A stretch of DNA of 64,000 nucleotides from Adiantum capillus-veneris (GCA_014529385.2 CM043964.1:131034920-131098919); one strand, 5' to 3'. Positions 21,900 to 34,753 are shown, numbered from the stretch's first letter. Made by a program: numbers and translations. Notes: a model not told the origin generated them from the letters alone.

Positions 21900-24800
21900 G
21901 ATAAATGAAATCTTCAAATAAAATAGGCAGTCTTGTTCCCCTCACTCAGTGTTATTTCTTGGCACTTTGGAACATGCACAAGTCAAATATTCATAGATGT
22001 TTTGCACTTCTTATAAAACATCTAATTCCCATCCAAGATATATTGTCGCCCATATCCTTGACTCGATACAAAAACTATATACACAATTTTCTCAGCTTTA
22101 TCGGCATTTCAATCAGTGTGACAAAATCTACACATGCTATCTACCAAAGATGCTTCTTTGATTCTATCCTAGATAGGGTTATTTGAAATAGAGATAGCTC
22201 CGAGAAAGGATTTTCGGCTAAGACCATCTGCAACTGCATTTTCCTTTCCTGGTCTATACTTTATGTCAAGGTCATATTCCTGTAACAGCTCTATCCATCG
22301 TCGTTGTCGCATATTGAGAATAGGTTGAGTAAAAATCCATTTTAAGCTCTTGTGGTCTGTAACCAGTTGAAACTTGCGCCCAAGAAGATAATGTCTCCAT
22401 AACTTCAACGCATGAATAACTGCTAAAAGTTCAAAATCATGAGTAGGATAATTCTTCTCATGATCTCTCAGCTTTCGCAAAGTATACGCCACTGGTCTTC
22501 CTTCTTGAGTAAGGACTCCGCCTAGAGCAAATTTGCTAGCGTCAGTCGCTACTTCAAATTCCTTGCTGAAATCTGGAAGCTTTAAAATAGGAGCCGAGAC
22601 CAAGAACTCTTTTAGCTTAGCAAAGTTAGACTCGTGCTTGATCTTCCATTCAATCCTCATTCCTTTCTTCAGGAGTTCCGTCAAAGGTGCAGCAATACGT
22701 GCATAGTCCTTGACAAAAATCCTGTACCATCCCGTTATTCCAAGAAATCCTCTTACTTCGCTGACGGTGGATGGTTGAGGCCAATCAACGATGTCCTTGA
22801 CCTTGTCAGGGTCCACTAAAATCCCTCCAGCCGATATGACAAATCCAAGATAGTTGACTTTTGGTGAGCAAAAAGTGCACTTGCTCTCTTTAGCGTAAAG
22901 CTGATGTTCTCGAAGGAGATCAAGTACCTTGCGGACATGATCTTTGTGATCTGCTTCGTTCTTAGAGTAGATCAGAATGTCATCAAATAAAACCAAGACA
23001 AAATCATCCAGGTAAGGTCTGAAAATATCTTGCATAAGTCGATTGAAGCTTGCAAGAGCGTTTGTTAGACCAAAAGACATTACTGTGAACTCGTAGTGCC
23101 CATACCTAGTATTGAAAGCTGTCTTTGGAATATCTGATTCCTTGATCCTGATTTGGTAATATCCTGATCTTAGATCTATCTTTGTAAATATTTTGGCTCC
23201 ATGGAGTCTGTCCAAAAGTTCGTCAATCCTTGGAATTGGATACTTGTTCTTGACAGTTACCTGGTTCAGTCCACGATAGTCTATGCATAACCTTAAGGTC
23301 CCATCCTTCTTCTTCTGAAAAAGAACTGGAGCATCCCAAGGAGAAGTACTGGGTCGAATGAATCCTTGCTCAATGAGTTGCCTAAGTTGTTCCTTGAGTT
23401 CACTGGCTTCTGGAAGTGACATTTTATAAGGTCTTTTTGAGATAGGTTCACACCCAGGGATAGTCTCAATCTCATGATCTACCTCTCTGTGTGGTGGAAG
23501 ATTCGTAAGGTCTTCAAGGAATACATCATCATACTCCCTCAACCAGTTTGGTCGAAGTGAGGTATCTGATTGGTCCACCTTGTTGAGTTTAACCGCATAA
23601 CTTTGCTGACCCTTCCTTAGTCCCTTCAAAAGTCTGCTGGCCTTAACTAGAGTAGCCCTAGGTCTCCCATTTTCCCCCTGGATTAAGGCTTCATTACCCA
23701 AGTTATCTGTAAAGGTAAAATTCCCCTGTGCACAATGTATGTGGGCCCTGTTTTGCTTTAGCCAATCCATCCCTAGTATCCCATCAAAGAATCCTAAGGG
23801 TAAGGTTCGAAATTGGGCAGAAGTTGGGTGTCCCCCTAGATCAAAGTCGATTTTGCCTGCAAAGTGTTGAGATATTACCTCCTTGCCGTTTGCTAACTGA
23901 ACAACTAGCTTGCTTGTTGGATACTTATCTAGCTTTAGCTTCCTCATGCATCTTGGTGAAAGAAATGAAAGAGTACTACCACAATCTATAAGGAAGTTAA
24001 CTTGTTCACCTCTGAGAGATCCTGGCGTATGAATGACTGCGTATTGCTCGCAACCATTGGGATTGCCAATTGCAGCATGTAGGGTTGCTCTCTCCACTGC
24101 TTCATCACCCACAGTTGGTTGTACCACTGCGGCATTCACTCTGGCGGTAGCCCCACGCCCTCGCCCTCTGTTCATCCTTCCTCGTCCTCCTCTTCCATTA
24201 GCTTGGCCACGCCCACGGGTATTCAAGGGTATGGCATTGGCGTTGGTTGCCTGAATGTTCCTGGGGCAATTGGATCTGTAATGTCCATGCTCGCCGCAAC
24301 CATAGCATCGAACATCAGGGAATTCCCTAGTTGTGGTGGTAGCCACAATAGGGCGCTGGTTATATGCTTGGTTGGCTGGTCTGTTATCCCAAGCAGTGGA
24401 CCTTGCCCTCTTTGCCCAATGATTCCTTCTATTCTGATTAGCCTTTTGTACTTCGAGAGCTAGAGGTTTGGCTCTCAACAAGGCATCCTGATGCGTCGTC
24501 GGCCTGAGAGCTTCCAACCGAGTATTCAGGGGATCGATTAGTCCTTGGCAGAACCTTGCCACCTATTGTTCCAAGGTCATCTTAGGAGCATATCTCCGAA
24601 GAGTGACAAAGTTTGCATAGTATTCTTCGACAGATGAATTCAGCTGCCGAAATGAAAAGAATTCATTCATTTTCAAGGTTCTATAGACAGGCGGTAAATA
24701 ACGCCCCATTATTGCAGCTTTGATGTCTTCCCAGGACTGGGAAGATCCCTTAATATCCATGTCTCTGCAATGTTGCTTCCACTATATCTTGGCATCGCCA

Positions 24801-25000
24801 GTCAAGCGGAACATCGCAAGCATGGTCTGATTTACGGGTTGGGTCCCCGCAGCTTCAAAGTAATCGTCCATGGCTTCCATCCATACTTCCGCATCTCTCT
24901 CCACATTTGCCCCCTCGCCCTTAAACATCGGAGGTTGGGCTTGCTTAAGGAGGAACTTCTTCTCTTGCGCTGCCGAGTACAGAGCAACAGGCGGTACCTA
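21900..25000 (-). pseudogene. gag-pol of gypsy element E
   Basis: Gag (about 25000-24563) has PPMFKGEGANVERDAEVWME, YFEAAGTQPVNQTMLAMF and GRYLPPVYRTLKMNEFFSFR, with stops at about 24785 and 24560. The same frame then continues open for 797 codons (24562-22169). It carries a zinc knuckle [14 protein letters not shown], a Gly/Arg-rich linker, a retropepsin [13 protein letters not shown] (D-S-G changed to D-C-G), [10 protein letters not shown] with [11 protein letters not shown] and [10 protein letters not shown], and RNase H ending [12 protein letters not shown]. After the stop at 22169 the frame goes on as DRIKEASLVDSMCRF and fades into a decayed pre-integrase zone by about 21900. The RT motifs look intact, but no integrase core is present. 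Confidence 0.85.
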
Positions 25001-25214
25001 CATGGATTATACGAATTCTTGATACATTACTTGGATTTAAAAATAGACAAGAGACTTTGAATAAATTTCAAGATTCTACTTTGTCAAGAGACAGAGATTC
25101 AGAGACAAAAAGCACTTTATTGATGAAAATTTATTACAATTGAAACCCCTCAAGGTTTAGGATAACTGATGATCAGCTTATTACATGGCTTTATGGATTG
25201 CGTATAAAATACGC

Positions 25215-25730
25215 TTAGGAGATGGTATTCACATGATGCACTACTTCATTCGTGTAATAGTTTCTATACTCATTCTTGAGTGGATAATAAACTAAGATAT
25301 CAAGCCGGAGTTCCGCCTTCAGTAATCCAAAGGTTTTGACTCGGTTCGTTGGGATCACGTTGGTGACCTTCTCCAAAAGCCAGTCGTTGATGGTTTGATT
25401 GGAGTTGTCTGAAACAGTCTGGTCCAATCGTGTAGGCACCAAGTAGAATATCTCTATTACTCTCAACTATTCTCCCCAACGTATCTTCTTCAAGTCGGTA
25501 GCCAGGCATCCTAGCTTCCGAGCGTTGATGTAGTAAACCCCTCCTGGAAATGTCCAATCAAGTTCCCATCCTCTATCAATGCGAGTGGAGTGTGGCGTAT
25601 AAGCCTTCAATAGTATCTCCATGACATCTCGCCTGAACTGGTAAACTGGGGATCTTCGAGCTTGCTCATAAATAAGCTCAAACACTTGGAACTTTCGATA
25701 CTCTAGCACGGGGTCTTCCTGCAACACCAA
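25215..25730 (-). CDS. Unidentified ORF in the leader of gypsy E
   Basis: A reading frame opens at 25730 (MVLQEDPVLEYRKFQVFELI), continues with QFRRDVMEILLKAYTPHSTR and FPGGVYYINARKLGCLATDL to 25470, and after a frameshift goes on as RIVESNRDILLGAYTIGPDC to about 25300. It lies between the PBS and gag of element E on the same strand. I recognise no domain. It could be an extra element-encoded ORF, or a host exon: an AG acceptor (TTGGTGTTGCAG|GAAGAC) precedes the coding part near 25720. Confidence 0.35.
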
Positions 25731-25816
25731 TTCAAGGAATGTGGATCAGCTACCTACATACTTTCAATTCCTTTTAAATGTTCAAACAGTACGACTTCAT
25801 TTCCCAGACTAACCTA

Positions 25817-25829
25817 GCCTCTGATACCA
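25817..25829 (-). other. Primer-binding site of gypsy E
   Basis: Minus strand TGGTATCAGAGGC, one mismatch from the initiator-Met PBS consensus. It is two bases inside an LTR-like end, CCTCACA, at 25832. Confidence 0.75.
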
Positions 25830-26768
25830 GGTGTGAGGTCCCCACCCCGCCGTTTCCAATGGCGGATCTGATAGTGAACCCGGTGGCCACTAGATCTATT
25901 GCGGAAGCAAACAAAATGGTTCAGGGTTCGACTAGCGGACGATCTCTCATCACAAAGTGAGTCGAGTTCGAGCCTACTAGCAGGGAGATCTAGCTCCACC
26001 TTGCAGGGGAAGCGTACTTGAACTATCTAGTGATCCTAAGACCCACCTTCCAAGAGGAGAGAAGCCTCGAGTGCCTTTTTTCCCATGTTTCAAAGGCACG
26101 TACTCTCGAGAATTCCCCGCTCTAGGGGCAATGAGCATTACTAATATCGAGTAAGCACTATGGGGACAGAGAGTTCTCGACCAATCGGGACCACCCATCT
26201 CGTAGGCATTGGCAACCTGAGCCAAGCCCCCACTTTCCACCCCCACACTCACACTTCCTCGTGTGACCTAATTACTACCACAAAGGTTGTTCAACATAGA
26301 TATTCCTTGTTTAATTCCGAATCACATGGTTCGTTAAGACAGCCCTTCAACCAGTATTGCAAACAACACCAAGACAGAATTCTAGTAAAAATTCTACTCA
26401 AACTTATTCATAAAAGTTCCAATGTTCTGGAGGTACAACATCCCCCCTCCAGCGAGAGTTCACTCCTCCCATTGTCGCCTAGCTGCCCATACAACTAGGT
26501 ATGTCCACCGCATAGAAAGCAAGTCGTGGATTCAAGAGCCCTAACGAGGAACTCTACCCCCTGTGATCAGTAGGGGGGTCAGGACTGATTCAACATTGGA
26601 AATAAAATGAACATGTCGAGCTAAATTTTCCCTAGCAGACATTCTTTCCTACTCCAAACAGCATACCCATCAATCATTTCTTTCCTACTTCTAACACTTA
26701 ATGTACAATGAATTTAATGCCGAGGTTTCCGTCGAATTTCTCCAACATGTTCGGGAATATGTTCATTC

Positions 26769-26963
26769 CTAACTATCGTATGCAATGTTAATTAAAACAA
26801 CTTGAATAAAAATATGATCTACCTCTTCCACTTCTTCATCGATGGCCTGTGAGATGGCCGGTATTTGTTCCTCCATCGGAGCTTTCCCCTTTCCGTTGAC
26901 ATTACTCGTTCCTGCCTCGCGATCGTGGGCACCACCGAAGCGCGTCCTCTTAACCAGGGCCAT
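26769..26963 (-). CDS. Small ORF of unknown function in the LTR-like region
   Basis: 65 codons starting MALVKRTRFGGAHDREAGTS, basic then acidic (IDEEVEEVD). The opening resembles the N-terminus of some retrotransposon gag proteins. A GTA at the end of EEVEEV could be a splice donor. No domain can be assigned. Confidence 0.25.
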   Translation of the reverse strand: MALVKRTRFGGAHDREAGTSNVNGKGKAPMEEQIPAISQAIDEEVEEVDHIFIQVVLINIAYDS

Positions 26964-27809
26964 TTCTCACTACTTTAAATGATTAGCTTGGAGAAAGAGC
27001 TAAGGTTCGCAAGCATCATAACAATCCAACAGATAGATTAGTGACATCAATTAATTTCTCTATATGAGAGGTCTAGATTTCTTTCATAAAGCAATCATTA
27101 AAGATGGCACATAATCCTATGGGAACCTGCTCTAAAGATAATTACTCGTCTTACGTGATTAAGAATAGTAGGATTTCACTAATGGAATTACCAGAGAGAT
27201 GAATTAAGTATGATTAATCTCCTTCCTAGCAACTAGATGATGCAGATTAATCTTATGCATATGTGTGAGGAAAGTCAACTCGTAGAGACTTAATGACAGA
27301 TTAATTTTTCCTTAATTACACCTTAATGCATAAAGGAAATGAATTTAATTTAGTTACAGTATTAATTGGTGATAGAAAAAGTGATTCTCTTAAATCTACA
27401 CAATTACCGGCTTGCCGATTAAAACTATGCTACCTAGAGAGAGAGAAAATTCTAATAATCATGCACTAATCATTAATTGAGAGTGAAGAATGGCTTGATA
27501 ATTCAGCTATGGAATGATGATTACATAATAGATTATGAATAAGGAGAATTTAAAGAGTAGTCATAGAGAATTTCGACTAGGGATAAGCATAATGGACGAG
27601 GAATTTAGATGGTAATGAAAAGAATTTAAAAATGGCATTAATTAAACCGTGGTTACCGTGATTAAGGGCTAATAATCTTCTCGATTCTCTGATCTAATCG
27701 AGCTTCTTGAGGCGAGAATTCGGCAGCACCTCCCTCCTTGCTTCTCCTTCAAAAAGTGTGTGAACCGGCAGCACCTTCCCAGTGTGTGTAGGTGTGTGTG
27801 TGTGAGCAT

Positions 27810-27811
<2 letters not shown>

Positions 27812-27882
<71 letters not shown>
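27812..27882. repeat. (GT)n microsatellite
   Basis: A 71-bp GT run, preceded by shorter GT tracts from 27782. Confidence 0.97.
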
Positions 27883-27885
<3 letters not shown>

Positions 27886-28544
27886 GTATTTAAATAGGCT
27901 CCTACAGGCTGAAAATTGATCTGTGTTGCTAATTGCATCTGGGAACTTCTCCAGTTAAGCATGGCAAGTCCAGTTCCCTGCCCACCAAGTGTCAGGTTGG
28001 CTTGGTTAACTAGTTCTGAGACTGAGTTGCTGGCTTGGAAGCTTTCCCAAGACTCCCACAAAGCAAGAGGGCGCCCCCTAGCTGCTAAAGCTGGTTTGGA
28101 GTGGGCTGGAACTTGTTCCCACACAGCCTCAGGCCCCCGGTACCTCCCCGGACAATTTTTAGGAAAATTGGTTCTATGCTAAAACGGGTCATACGGATCG
28201 GATTTTGATGTCGAACGTTGCTATACAAAGCTCTAACTAAGACGTACTGGCCCGAGTACCTGCCATATTTAGCAACCCCCGAGGTTCGAAAATGCATTTT
28301 TTTGAAATTCTGGGTACGGGTGCAGTTTTTCGAGACGATCAGAACTGGACGGGTCAGGTGACCAAAAACTTACTATTTTTGGAAATGTTTTACAAAAATT
28401 ATTTTTATTCATATTTCGAAGCTTTAAAACATTCTAAACATCATGGCACTGACAGAATTTGAAAAACTGCTAAAAATAGTAACTTTTTCCATTATGTTCA
28501 TTTCATGGTACAATGGTGCTCATTTGATCGGGGTCAGAGACCTT

Positions 28545-31383
28545 ATACAAACAACATCCAAAATTGAAGGCAAAAGAAGTTAAAAAGAACGAGGCTGGTT
28601 CCACTACAAGTGCAACAATTGTTGAATCTTTTGTGAAAGGAGATTGTGATGCTGATGTAGATGCAGATGGGTTGTTAGTGCAGAGTGCACCTATGATCCT
28701 TTTGTCCAGGATGCATCTATGTTAGTTGTTGCAGATGCTCATGTGTGGTACTTTGATAGTGGTGCTACAAAGCACATTACCTCTCATCGTGACTTGTTTA
28801 CCTCTCTCGAGGATGTCCCTCATGGGAATATAGTCACTTTTGCCAACAATGCCTCTAGTCCGGTTAAGGGAGTTGGAAAGATTTGCCGCTTGCTAAAAAT
28901 GGTAGTTCTTTCACACTTGTGGATGCATTGTATGTACCTGGGATCAAAAAGAACATTTTGTTTGTATTTGCACTTGTTAGACTTGGTCTTGTAGAAATTT
29001 GTGGGTGACAGATATACAGTTCATGATCTCAGTTTTGGTGATGAAATTGTTGCATCTGGCATGGATAAAACACCAATGTACAATGTCATATACACCTTAG
29101 CAAAATGGTTTTGCTGAAAGGAAAATTAGGTCACTTATATAAATGGTACGATGTATGGTCAATGGTCAAGCTTTGCCACATTCATTTTGGCTTGAGGCCA
29201 TCATGTGTGCTACTTATGTACTTAACAGGTGTCCTACAAAAGCTTTGCACTCTATGACTCCATACAAAGCATGGCATGATAGAAAGCCATCTCTTGATCA
29301 CATGTGTGTTTTTGGCTATTTGGCTTATGCTTTGGTGCCACAACACAGCACAAAAAATTGGATGATAAGGCTCTTAAATTATTTTTTGTTGGTTATAGTG
29401 CTGAAAGCAAAGGTTACATGTTATACCATCCGCAAACAAAGCGTATCTTCGTTTCACAGGATGTTGTGTTTGTGGAAGCTTCTGTTCAGCCCTTGCTATT
29501 ATGTACTAGAGACAGTGATGTAAGCTCATAGGACATTTATGACGGTTTGTTGCCTCTTTTTAGTGGTGGAAATTTGAATGTAAATTTGAATAAGGAAAAT
29601 CTACAACCTATGGGGGTTTGTGAAAAAGTTACAGATCAGCCTATTAGTGATGCAAATGTACATGATGTACTTGATGTGGAAAGGGCTGAGAATGAGCAGG
29701 CTAGAGGTATGCCAAAATGGCTCGTGCACACTTTGCGTGACAATAAATTGGATGCACCTTTGTCTAGTCGTACTCATTCAGGTTTTAGCCATGCATCCTA
29801 TACATCAGATTGTTATGCTTTGTCTATTTCTAGCTTATGCGATGTTGAGGAACCTCTGTCTTTTGATGGAACACAAAAAATTGAAAATTGGATGGCTGCC
29901 ATGGAATAATAATATGATGCACTTATAGAAAATGACACATGGACTTTATGTGATTTTCCTCTTGGCAAAAAGGCCATTGGTACAAAGTGGGTTCTTAAGT
30001 TGAAACGCAAGCTGAATGGTGAGATTGGTCACTATAAGGCTCAACTTGTTGCAAAGGGTTATGCACTGCAAAAATGCATATATTATGAAGAAACGTTTGC
30101 TCCCACTTGTCATATGACTACTGTGAGTTTTCTATGTGCATTGGCAACTCATTTTGGATGGATGTACATCAATCAGATATTGTTACTGCTTTCTTGAACG
30201 GTGACATATTTTGAGAAAGTCTATGTAATGCAGCCTCGTGGTTTTGTTGTTAAGGGGCAAGAAGATAAAGTGTGAAAATGTAAGAAAGCTTTGTAGGGGT
30301 TGAAGCAATCTCCTCGTGCTTGGTATGACAAAGCTGACACTCATTTGGTCAAACGAGGCTTTTGTAATAGTCCAACAAAAACCACATTGTCTATAAAGTG
30401 TCAGTGTGATGTACTTCTCATTGTTGTTCTATATGTGGATGATTTGCTGATCACTGGTCCGAACGAGGCACATATTGATGAATTTAAGGCTGATTTGAAT
30501 GCAACTTTCAAGATGAAAGATTTGGGGCTGTTGCATCATTACTTGGGCATACAATTTAGGCAGTGTAATGGTGGTATTGCCTTGTGTCAGACAAGTTACA
30601 TAGAGACATTGCTATGTAAGTTTGGACTTGAGGATTGCAAACCTATTGCACTCCCATGGAAACAGGTTTAAAATTGAGTCTTCATGATGTTTGTGATCTT
30701 GCCGATGTCAATCTTTACCAAATTGATATTGGATGCCTTATTTATGTATGCAACACGAGGCCGGATATTTAGTTTGCAGTCTCACAGGTCAAAAATTTAT
30801 GCATAGCCTAGGGTCCATGAATTTCCAGGTTGTCAAGCGGATCTTTTGCTACTAAATGGCACTTTACATCTTGGGTTGTTTTATCCCAAGGGGAGATCAT
30901 TGTCACCATATTTACATGCTTTTCTGGACTGAAATTGGGCTGGCTGTTATGACACGCGAGTGTCCACGAGTGGTTTTTGTTTCATGCTTGACATTTCATG
31001 CATATCATGGTTGAGAAAGAAGCAACCTATTGTGGCCACTTCCAATTGTGAGGTTGAGTACAGAGCAATCTTCACAACTACGGTTGAGTGTGTATGGGTC
31101 AAACACCTTATGGCTGATTTGAGTGTTGGACAAGATACTACCAACACCATCTACACTGACAGTTAGAGTATACTAGCAATTGCGAGGAACCCAATTTTCA
31201 TGCTCGCACAAAGCACATTGAGGTGCATTACCACTATGTCAGGGAGAGGCTTTCAGCAAGATACATCAGATTGTCTTATGTGCCAACACAGGACAACCTC
31301 GCAGATTTTTTCACAAAGGAATTGTCTTGTGAGAAGTTCGAAACTTTTTGCAAAGCTTTGGGCTTACTCCCGTTTGTGAATTG
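28545..31383 (+). pseudogene. Copia F gag-pol (decayed)
   Basis: Plus-strand order: the end of gag (HPKLKAKEVKKNEAGS), the retropepsin WYFDSGATKHITSHRDLF at about 28745 (D-S-G intact), then an integrase remnant (NGFAERKIRSL; PHSFWLEAIMCATYVLNRCP) with the DDE core largely deleted. RT follows: KKAIGTKWVLKLKRK, GLKQSPRAWYDK and LYVDDLLITGPNEA with intact YVDD at about 30430. RNase H follows: STSGFCFMLDISCISWLRKK, VEYRAI and YTDS. There are at least eight stops or frameshifts. The 5' side abuts the LTR-like region of gypsy E, so the 5' LTR and most of gag are missing. Confidence 0.85.
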
Positions 31384-31613
31384 ATCATGTCCTCAAGGCA
31401 TGGCACTTACCTATACTCTATGTGCCAGCTCTTTGAGGCATTTTTTCCCTCACTAGGAGGTTCTTTCTCCCGTGCAATATATATACGCCCATGACTTTAG
31501 AGCTAAATTATCTTTTCATTGCACACTAAGGAATACACTCGGTGTTGTGTGCCTTGACCTTTCTTCATCTTCTCCAAGGTGTGTGTGTTTCCATGCAACC
31601 CTATTTCCAACAC
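31384..31613 (+). repeat. 3' LTR remnant of copia F
   Basis: Aligns piecewise to the LTR of copia G (35890-36121): shared words include GGAGGTT, a region like CACTC-GT-TTGTGTGC, and the common end TATTTCCAACA. The 5' part of the LTR including the PPT junction is deleted here. Confidence 0.6.
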
Positions 31614-31639
31614 ACACAAGCTTCTCTAGAAATCAAGAA

Positions 31640-32290
31640 AGATCCAATCATATGCCCAGTACCAAGAGTGAGGAGCTAGGGAAGCCACCATATTATTTTG
31701 AAGAAACAGCCAACATGGCTCAATTACCCCAGGCTGTCTCCACTCAAAGGCAAGGCTACAAAAGACTACATGCTAAAGACAATGACAAATGCCTTAGAGG
31801 TCTTCAAGAGGATTCTAGATGTAACTTGCATTATGTTATCAAAAAATCCAAAATGATCCTAACATGCATGCAAACATTTTGTCAAGGTGAGAAAATAGAA
31901 GCTCAATGGATGTCCTTCCTTGAAGGCAACCAAGGACTTTGCTACTACGACCTTTTAGATTAGTTGCATGATGAAGTGCTTTATGGAGCATATGCATGGG
32001 TAATGTTTCTTCAATGCTACTACATGAAAACCTTTGAAGAAGCCTTCTACATCAGCTTCTTTACCTTCAAGACAAAGATCTTCGGCCCAATATTGAAAAT
32101 CTACGAACAAGGTTTGTTGGATATCCTTCGATGGAGCTCAAAATGCCTATCGTTCTTCAATTTCTCTAAAAGGTGAAAAGAAGATCAAAATAAAGTATTA
32201 TTAAGCCCTCAAAGCTCTCAAAAAGAAGCACACAACCCACAAGCCCAAGCATTACTTAGCCTTATGGTGGTGTGTCACGAACAATCCAAA
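31640..32290 (+). CDS. Unidentified ORF pair
   Basis: An open stretch (MPSTKSEELGKPPYYFEETA to YYDLLD), one stop at 31961, then a second open stretch (LHDEVLYGAYAWVMFLQCYY to FFNFSKR). The composition looks protein-like (Trp, Tyr and Cys distributed normally) and the frame is uninterrupted for about 110 and 70 codons. I recognise no family. It directly follows the copia F LTR; it may be flanking host sequence or a captured exon. Confidence 0.3.
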
Positions 32291-32559
32291 ATAGGAGGAG
32301 GGGAATGTTAGCAGCAGGTTAAAATAGCAACAGCAAGGTGGGGAAAATTTTGGCAAGCACGTGCAATAGTTTTTCTAATAAGGGAGGAGGGATCAAGTTT
32401 CCTAGTTTCGTGGAGAACAAGATTTTAATGACTACAAGGAAAACCCTTTGTGATGGGGGTGTTGGAGGTCAAGAGCTATTTGTTCTCTAGAAAAGATATA
32501 GAGTGGAAGATCTTTGAGGAGGAAATCCCTAGGATAACCCTTTGCTCTAAGCCTACTAA
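32291..32559. other. Spacer without a recognised gene
   Basis: This is where the C-terminal endonuclease of the minus-strand PLE would be expected, but I see no GIY-YIG-like motif. Confidence 0.35.
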
Positions 32560-33917
32560 AACAGAGGCTTCAAATTTCAAGGTATCCCTCTAATTTCTCT
32601 AAGTATGTATCTCCTAAGTTCCATTCCAATAAAGGTTATTTTTGAAAGGTGGGATGCCAAGATATCCATGGCAAGTATCTATATGCATTACAAGGTTTTT
32701 GGAAGCATTTGGAGTCCAAAAAATTACGATTTTTAAATCGGGACTCCGTCTAGTATGGAAATGGATGTGTTAGAGATGGAGGGTACAATTTTGATGTGCT
32801 CCTACAATGGCTCTTCATAGGATTTAAGAGCTAAGTAGAGTGAAGCTCTTGAACCATTCAAAACCTCGAATGCATCATCGACGTACCTTTTGTAGTATAT
32901 CAATCTAGGGTTGGACGTAAGAGGGGAAATATTCTCTAGATGGCAAACAAAGAGGCAAGTGAGGTGTTGTTTATAAAAGAGAAGGATAGGGTAAAGTTCC
33001 TTGTGAAGCCAAATGGATGCATTTTCAAATAAGTAGCCCTTGTATGAGAAAATAGGCCTAACGACTAGGGTGGTTTTGTGCAGCTTAGGTAGGAAACAAA
33101 TAGAACAAGGTCTATAAGGCCTCACAAGAAGAGCTAGGATAAACTCTATTTTTGAAGTGGAAAGGAGGGCAAAGTTCTTAGTTATGACCATGCACAAGGA
33201 GGATAAAACTCAAATTTTACACCTTCTATGCGTTCTTAGGTGGTAGAGTCATTTAGTTTCCTCAAGGCCTCTGAATAGTACCAAGATCTTGGGAGGATTG
33301 TAGGCCCTAACTTTGTAATGTTCTACTTCTGCCTCATGTATTGGGATGTTAAAGATATTAGGGCCAGGGATACAAATATTGGAACCTTAGAGCGGTGTCT
33401 TTTATAATCCTTAGGTTTCAAGAAAAGTTTAGGGCGATTGTGTTTGAGAATAAGGTCTAAGGATGGGCATCCAAGTAGGGTTGGATTGCTTAAAGGAAGG
33501 GAGAGGAAGGGGGCCTTCATTCTTGAAAATATTTTTAATATGTAGACGTTTAGCTAGGTCGGCATGTGCTTGGAGAATCCTTGAGGGGGAGGGATGGGGG
33601 AATGTACCTAAGGCCAAGTCCTAAGCATTCCCACTCATGGGAAGAAAGGGGTCTGAATGAAAGGTTATGATTAAAAGAGTTTGAAATTTTGCTATCAAAA
33701 AGCAAGGTGGATTTCTCACCAAAAATATAGAGCTTGTATTCATTGGAGTGAGTGAGGAGGAGCAAGAATTTGTGCCGTCTTCTTGGAGTCCTCTTTTATT
33801 GAGTGAAGGTAGAGAGGGTAGCGATGGCATCTGGGAGATGGGAAGAAGAGGTTTTCCAAAGGTTAGGGAGGAGGGGGGCTTGGTGAAGAGACTATGAACC
33901 GAAGTGCTTGGGTGCAA
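32560..33917 (-). pseudogene. Penelope-like element reverse transcriptase (lineage 1), decayed
   Basis: Minus-strand pieces from right to left: an N-terminal block NHNLSFRPLSSHEWECLGLG then LRYIPPS (the 'ls..E..ll.lGl.yiP' signature of PLE RTs), FKNEGPLPLPSF, and then PCSICFLPKLHKTTLVVRPI followed by FSYKGYLFENASIWLHKELY (the PLE 'LPKiHK...RPIvs..g.p..n' motif). The catalytic palm is YYKRYVDDAFEVLNGS at about 32870. The thumb-side YRYLPWISWHPTFQK is the equivalent of PLE 'Yl...S.HP'. At least five frameshifts or stops occur. Motif A is not visible. PLEs encode RT plus a GIY-YIG endonuclease; only RT is present here. Confidence 0.75.
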
Positions 33918-33984
33918 TAGCCCTAGTCCCTCCTCCCTAAACCTTTTCTTGAGCCTAGCAAGCCTCGCAAAGGAACATCATTGG

Positions 33985-34572
33985 GGATATAGTTTAAGCA
34001 GGTTGATGGAGGTATTGCTTTGTGCCAAACAAAGTATTTTGAGACACTATTGCATAGATTAAGCCTTGAGGATTGCAAGCCTATTGATCCTCCTATGGAG
34101 ACAGGTTGTCACATTCTATCAAGGAGTTGATGGTTGCCTCGTTAATGAATGCATTACAAGCCCATGTATTCAGTGTGCGGTTTCATAAGTGAGGAGATCT
34201 ATACACTACTCAAGGGTTATGCATTGGAGGGAAATTAAGCGTATCTTTCACTACTTGAGTGGCACTTGGGTTGTTTTATCCCAAAGGGGGATCATTGCCA
34301 CCATATATACATGATTTTTCAAACTCAGATTGGGGGCTACTTGCTATGACAAGTGATTGTCCCTAGAGTTTTTTGTTTCATGCTCGGTTTCTCATGCATA
34401 TAGCAATTGAGCAAGTAGCCTACAATTGCCATTTCTAATGGTGAGGTTGAGTATAGGGCGGCTTTCATAGCTATTGTTGAGCATGTTTGGCTATGCCTGT
34501 AGCCTGCCCACAAACATCTTCACTGATAGTCAAAGTGCTTTGGCAATTGTGAGGAACCCAATGTTTCATTCT
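33985..34572 (+). pseudogene. Copia G RT/RNase H fragment, left part
   Basis: Reads VDGGIALCQTKYFETLLHRL, then SLEDCKPIDPPMETG, DSQSALAIVRNP and 'gaacccaatgtttcattct', closely paralleling copia F (30560-31210). Reading frames are broken several times. The sequence is interrupted by a Mutator-like insertion at 34573 and resumes at 35661. Confidence 0.75.
34564..34572. repeat. Target-site duplication, left (9 bp)
   Basis: TTTCATTCT, repeated exactly at 35652-35660 across the MULE insertion in copia G. Confidence 0.85.
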
Positions 34573-34686
34573 GGGGATGGGAATCGAGAAAGCTTTTTGA
34601 GGGAGGCTTTTTTTCATATTTTTAATTGTAGTAGCAAAAATCCAAAAAAGCTCCATCGTGGAGATAGCTTTAGGAGGAGCTTTCTC

Positions 34687-34727
<41 letters not shown>

Positions 34728-34753
34728 ATATATATACGCGTGTTTGTGTATAG

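Larger units (their letters stand above)
25832..28540 (-). repeat. LTR-like region of gypsy E (outer end uncertain)
   Basis: The inner end (minus strand GGGGTGGGGACCTCACA) adjoins the PBS. The region continues without any pol-type coding up to copia F at about 28545. Its outer part (28180-28530) is non-coding and LTR-like. It holds a GT microsatellite and a small ORF (26963-26769). A single LTR of about 2.7 kb is possible but long; nested insertions are equally possible. The partner LTR is absent from the window. Confidence 0.4.

Noticed and set aside
27669-28124. Thr-His repeat ORF across the GT microsatellite
   Set aside because: Low-complexity translation; no domain on either side.
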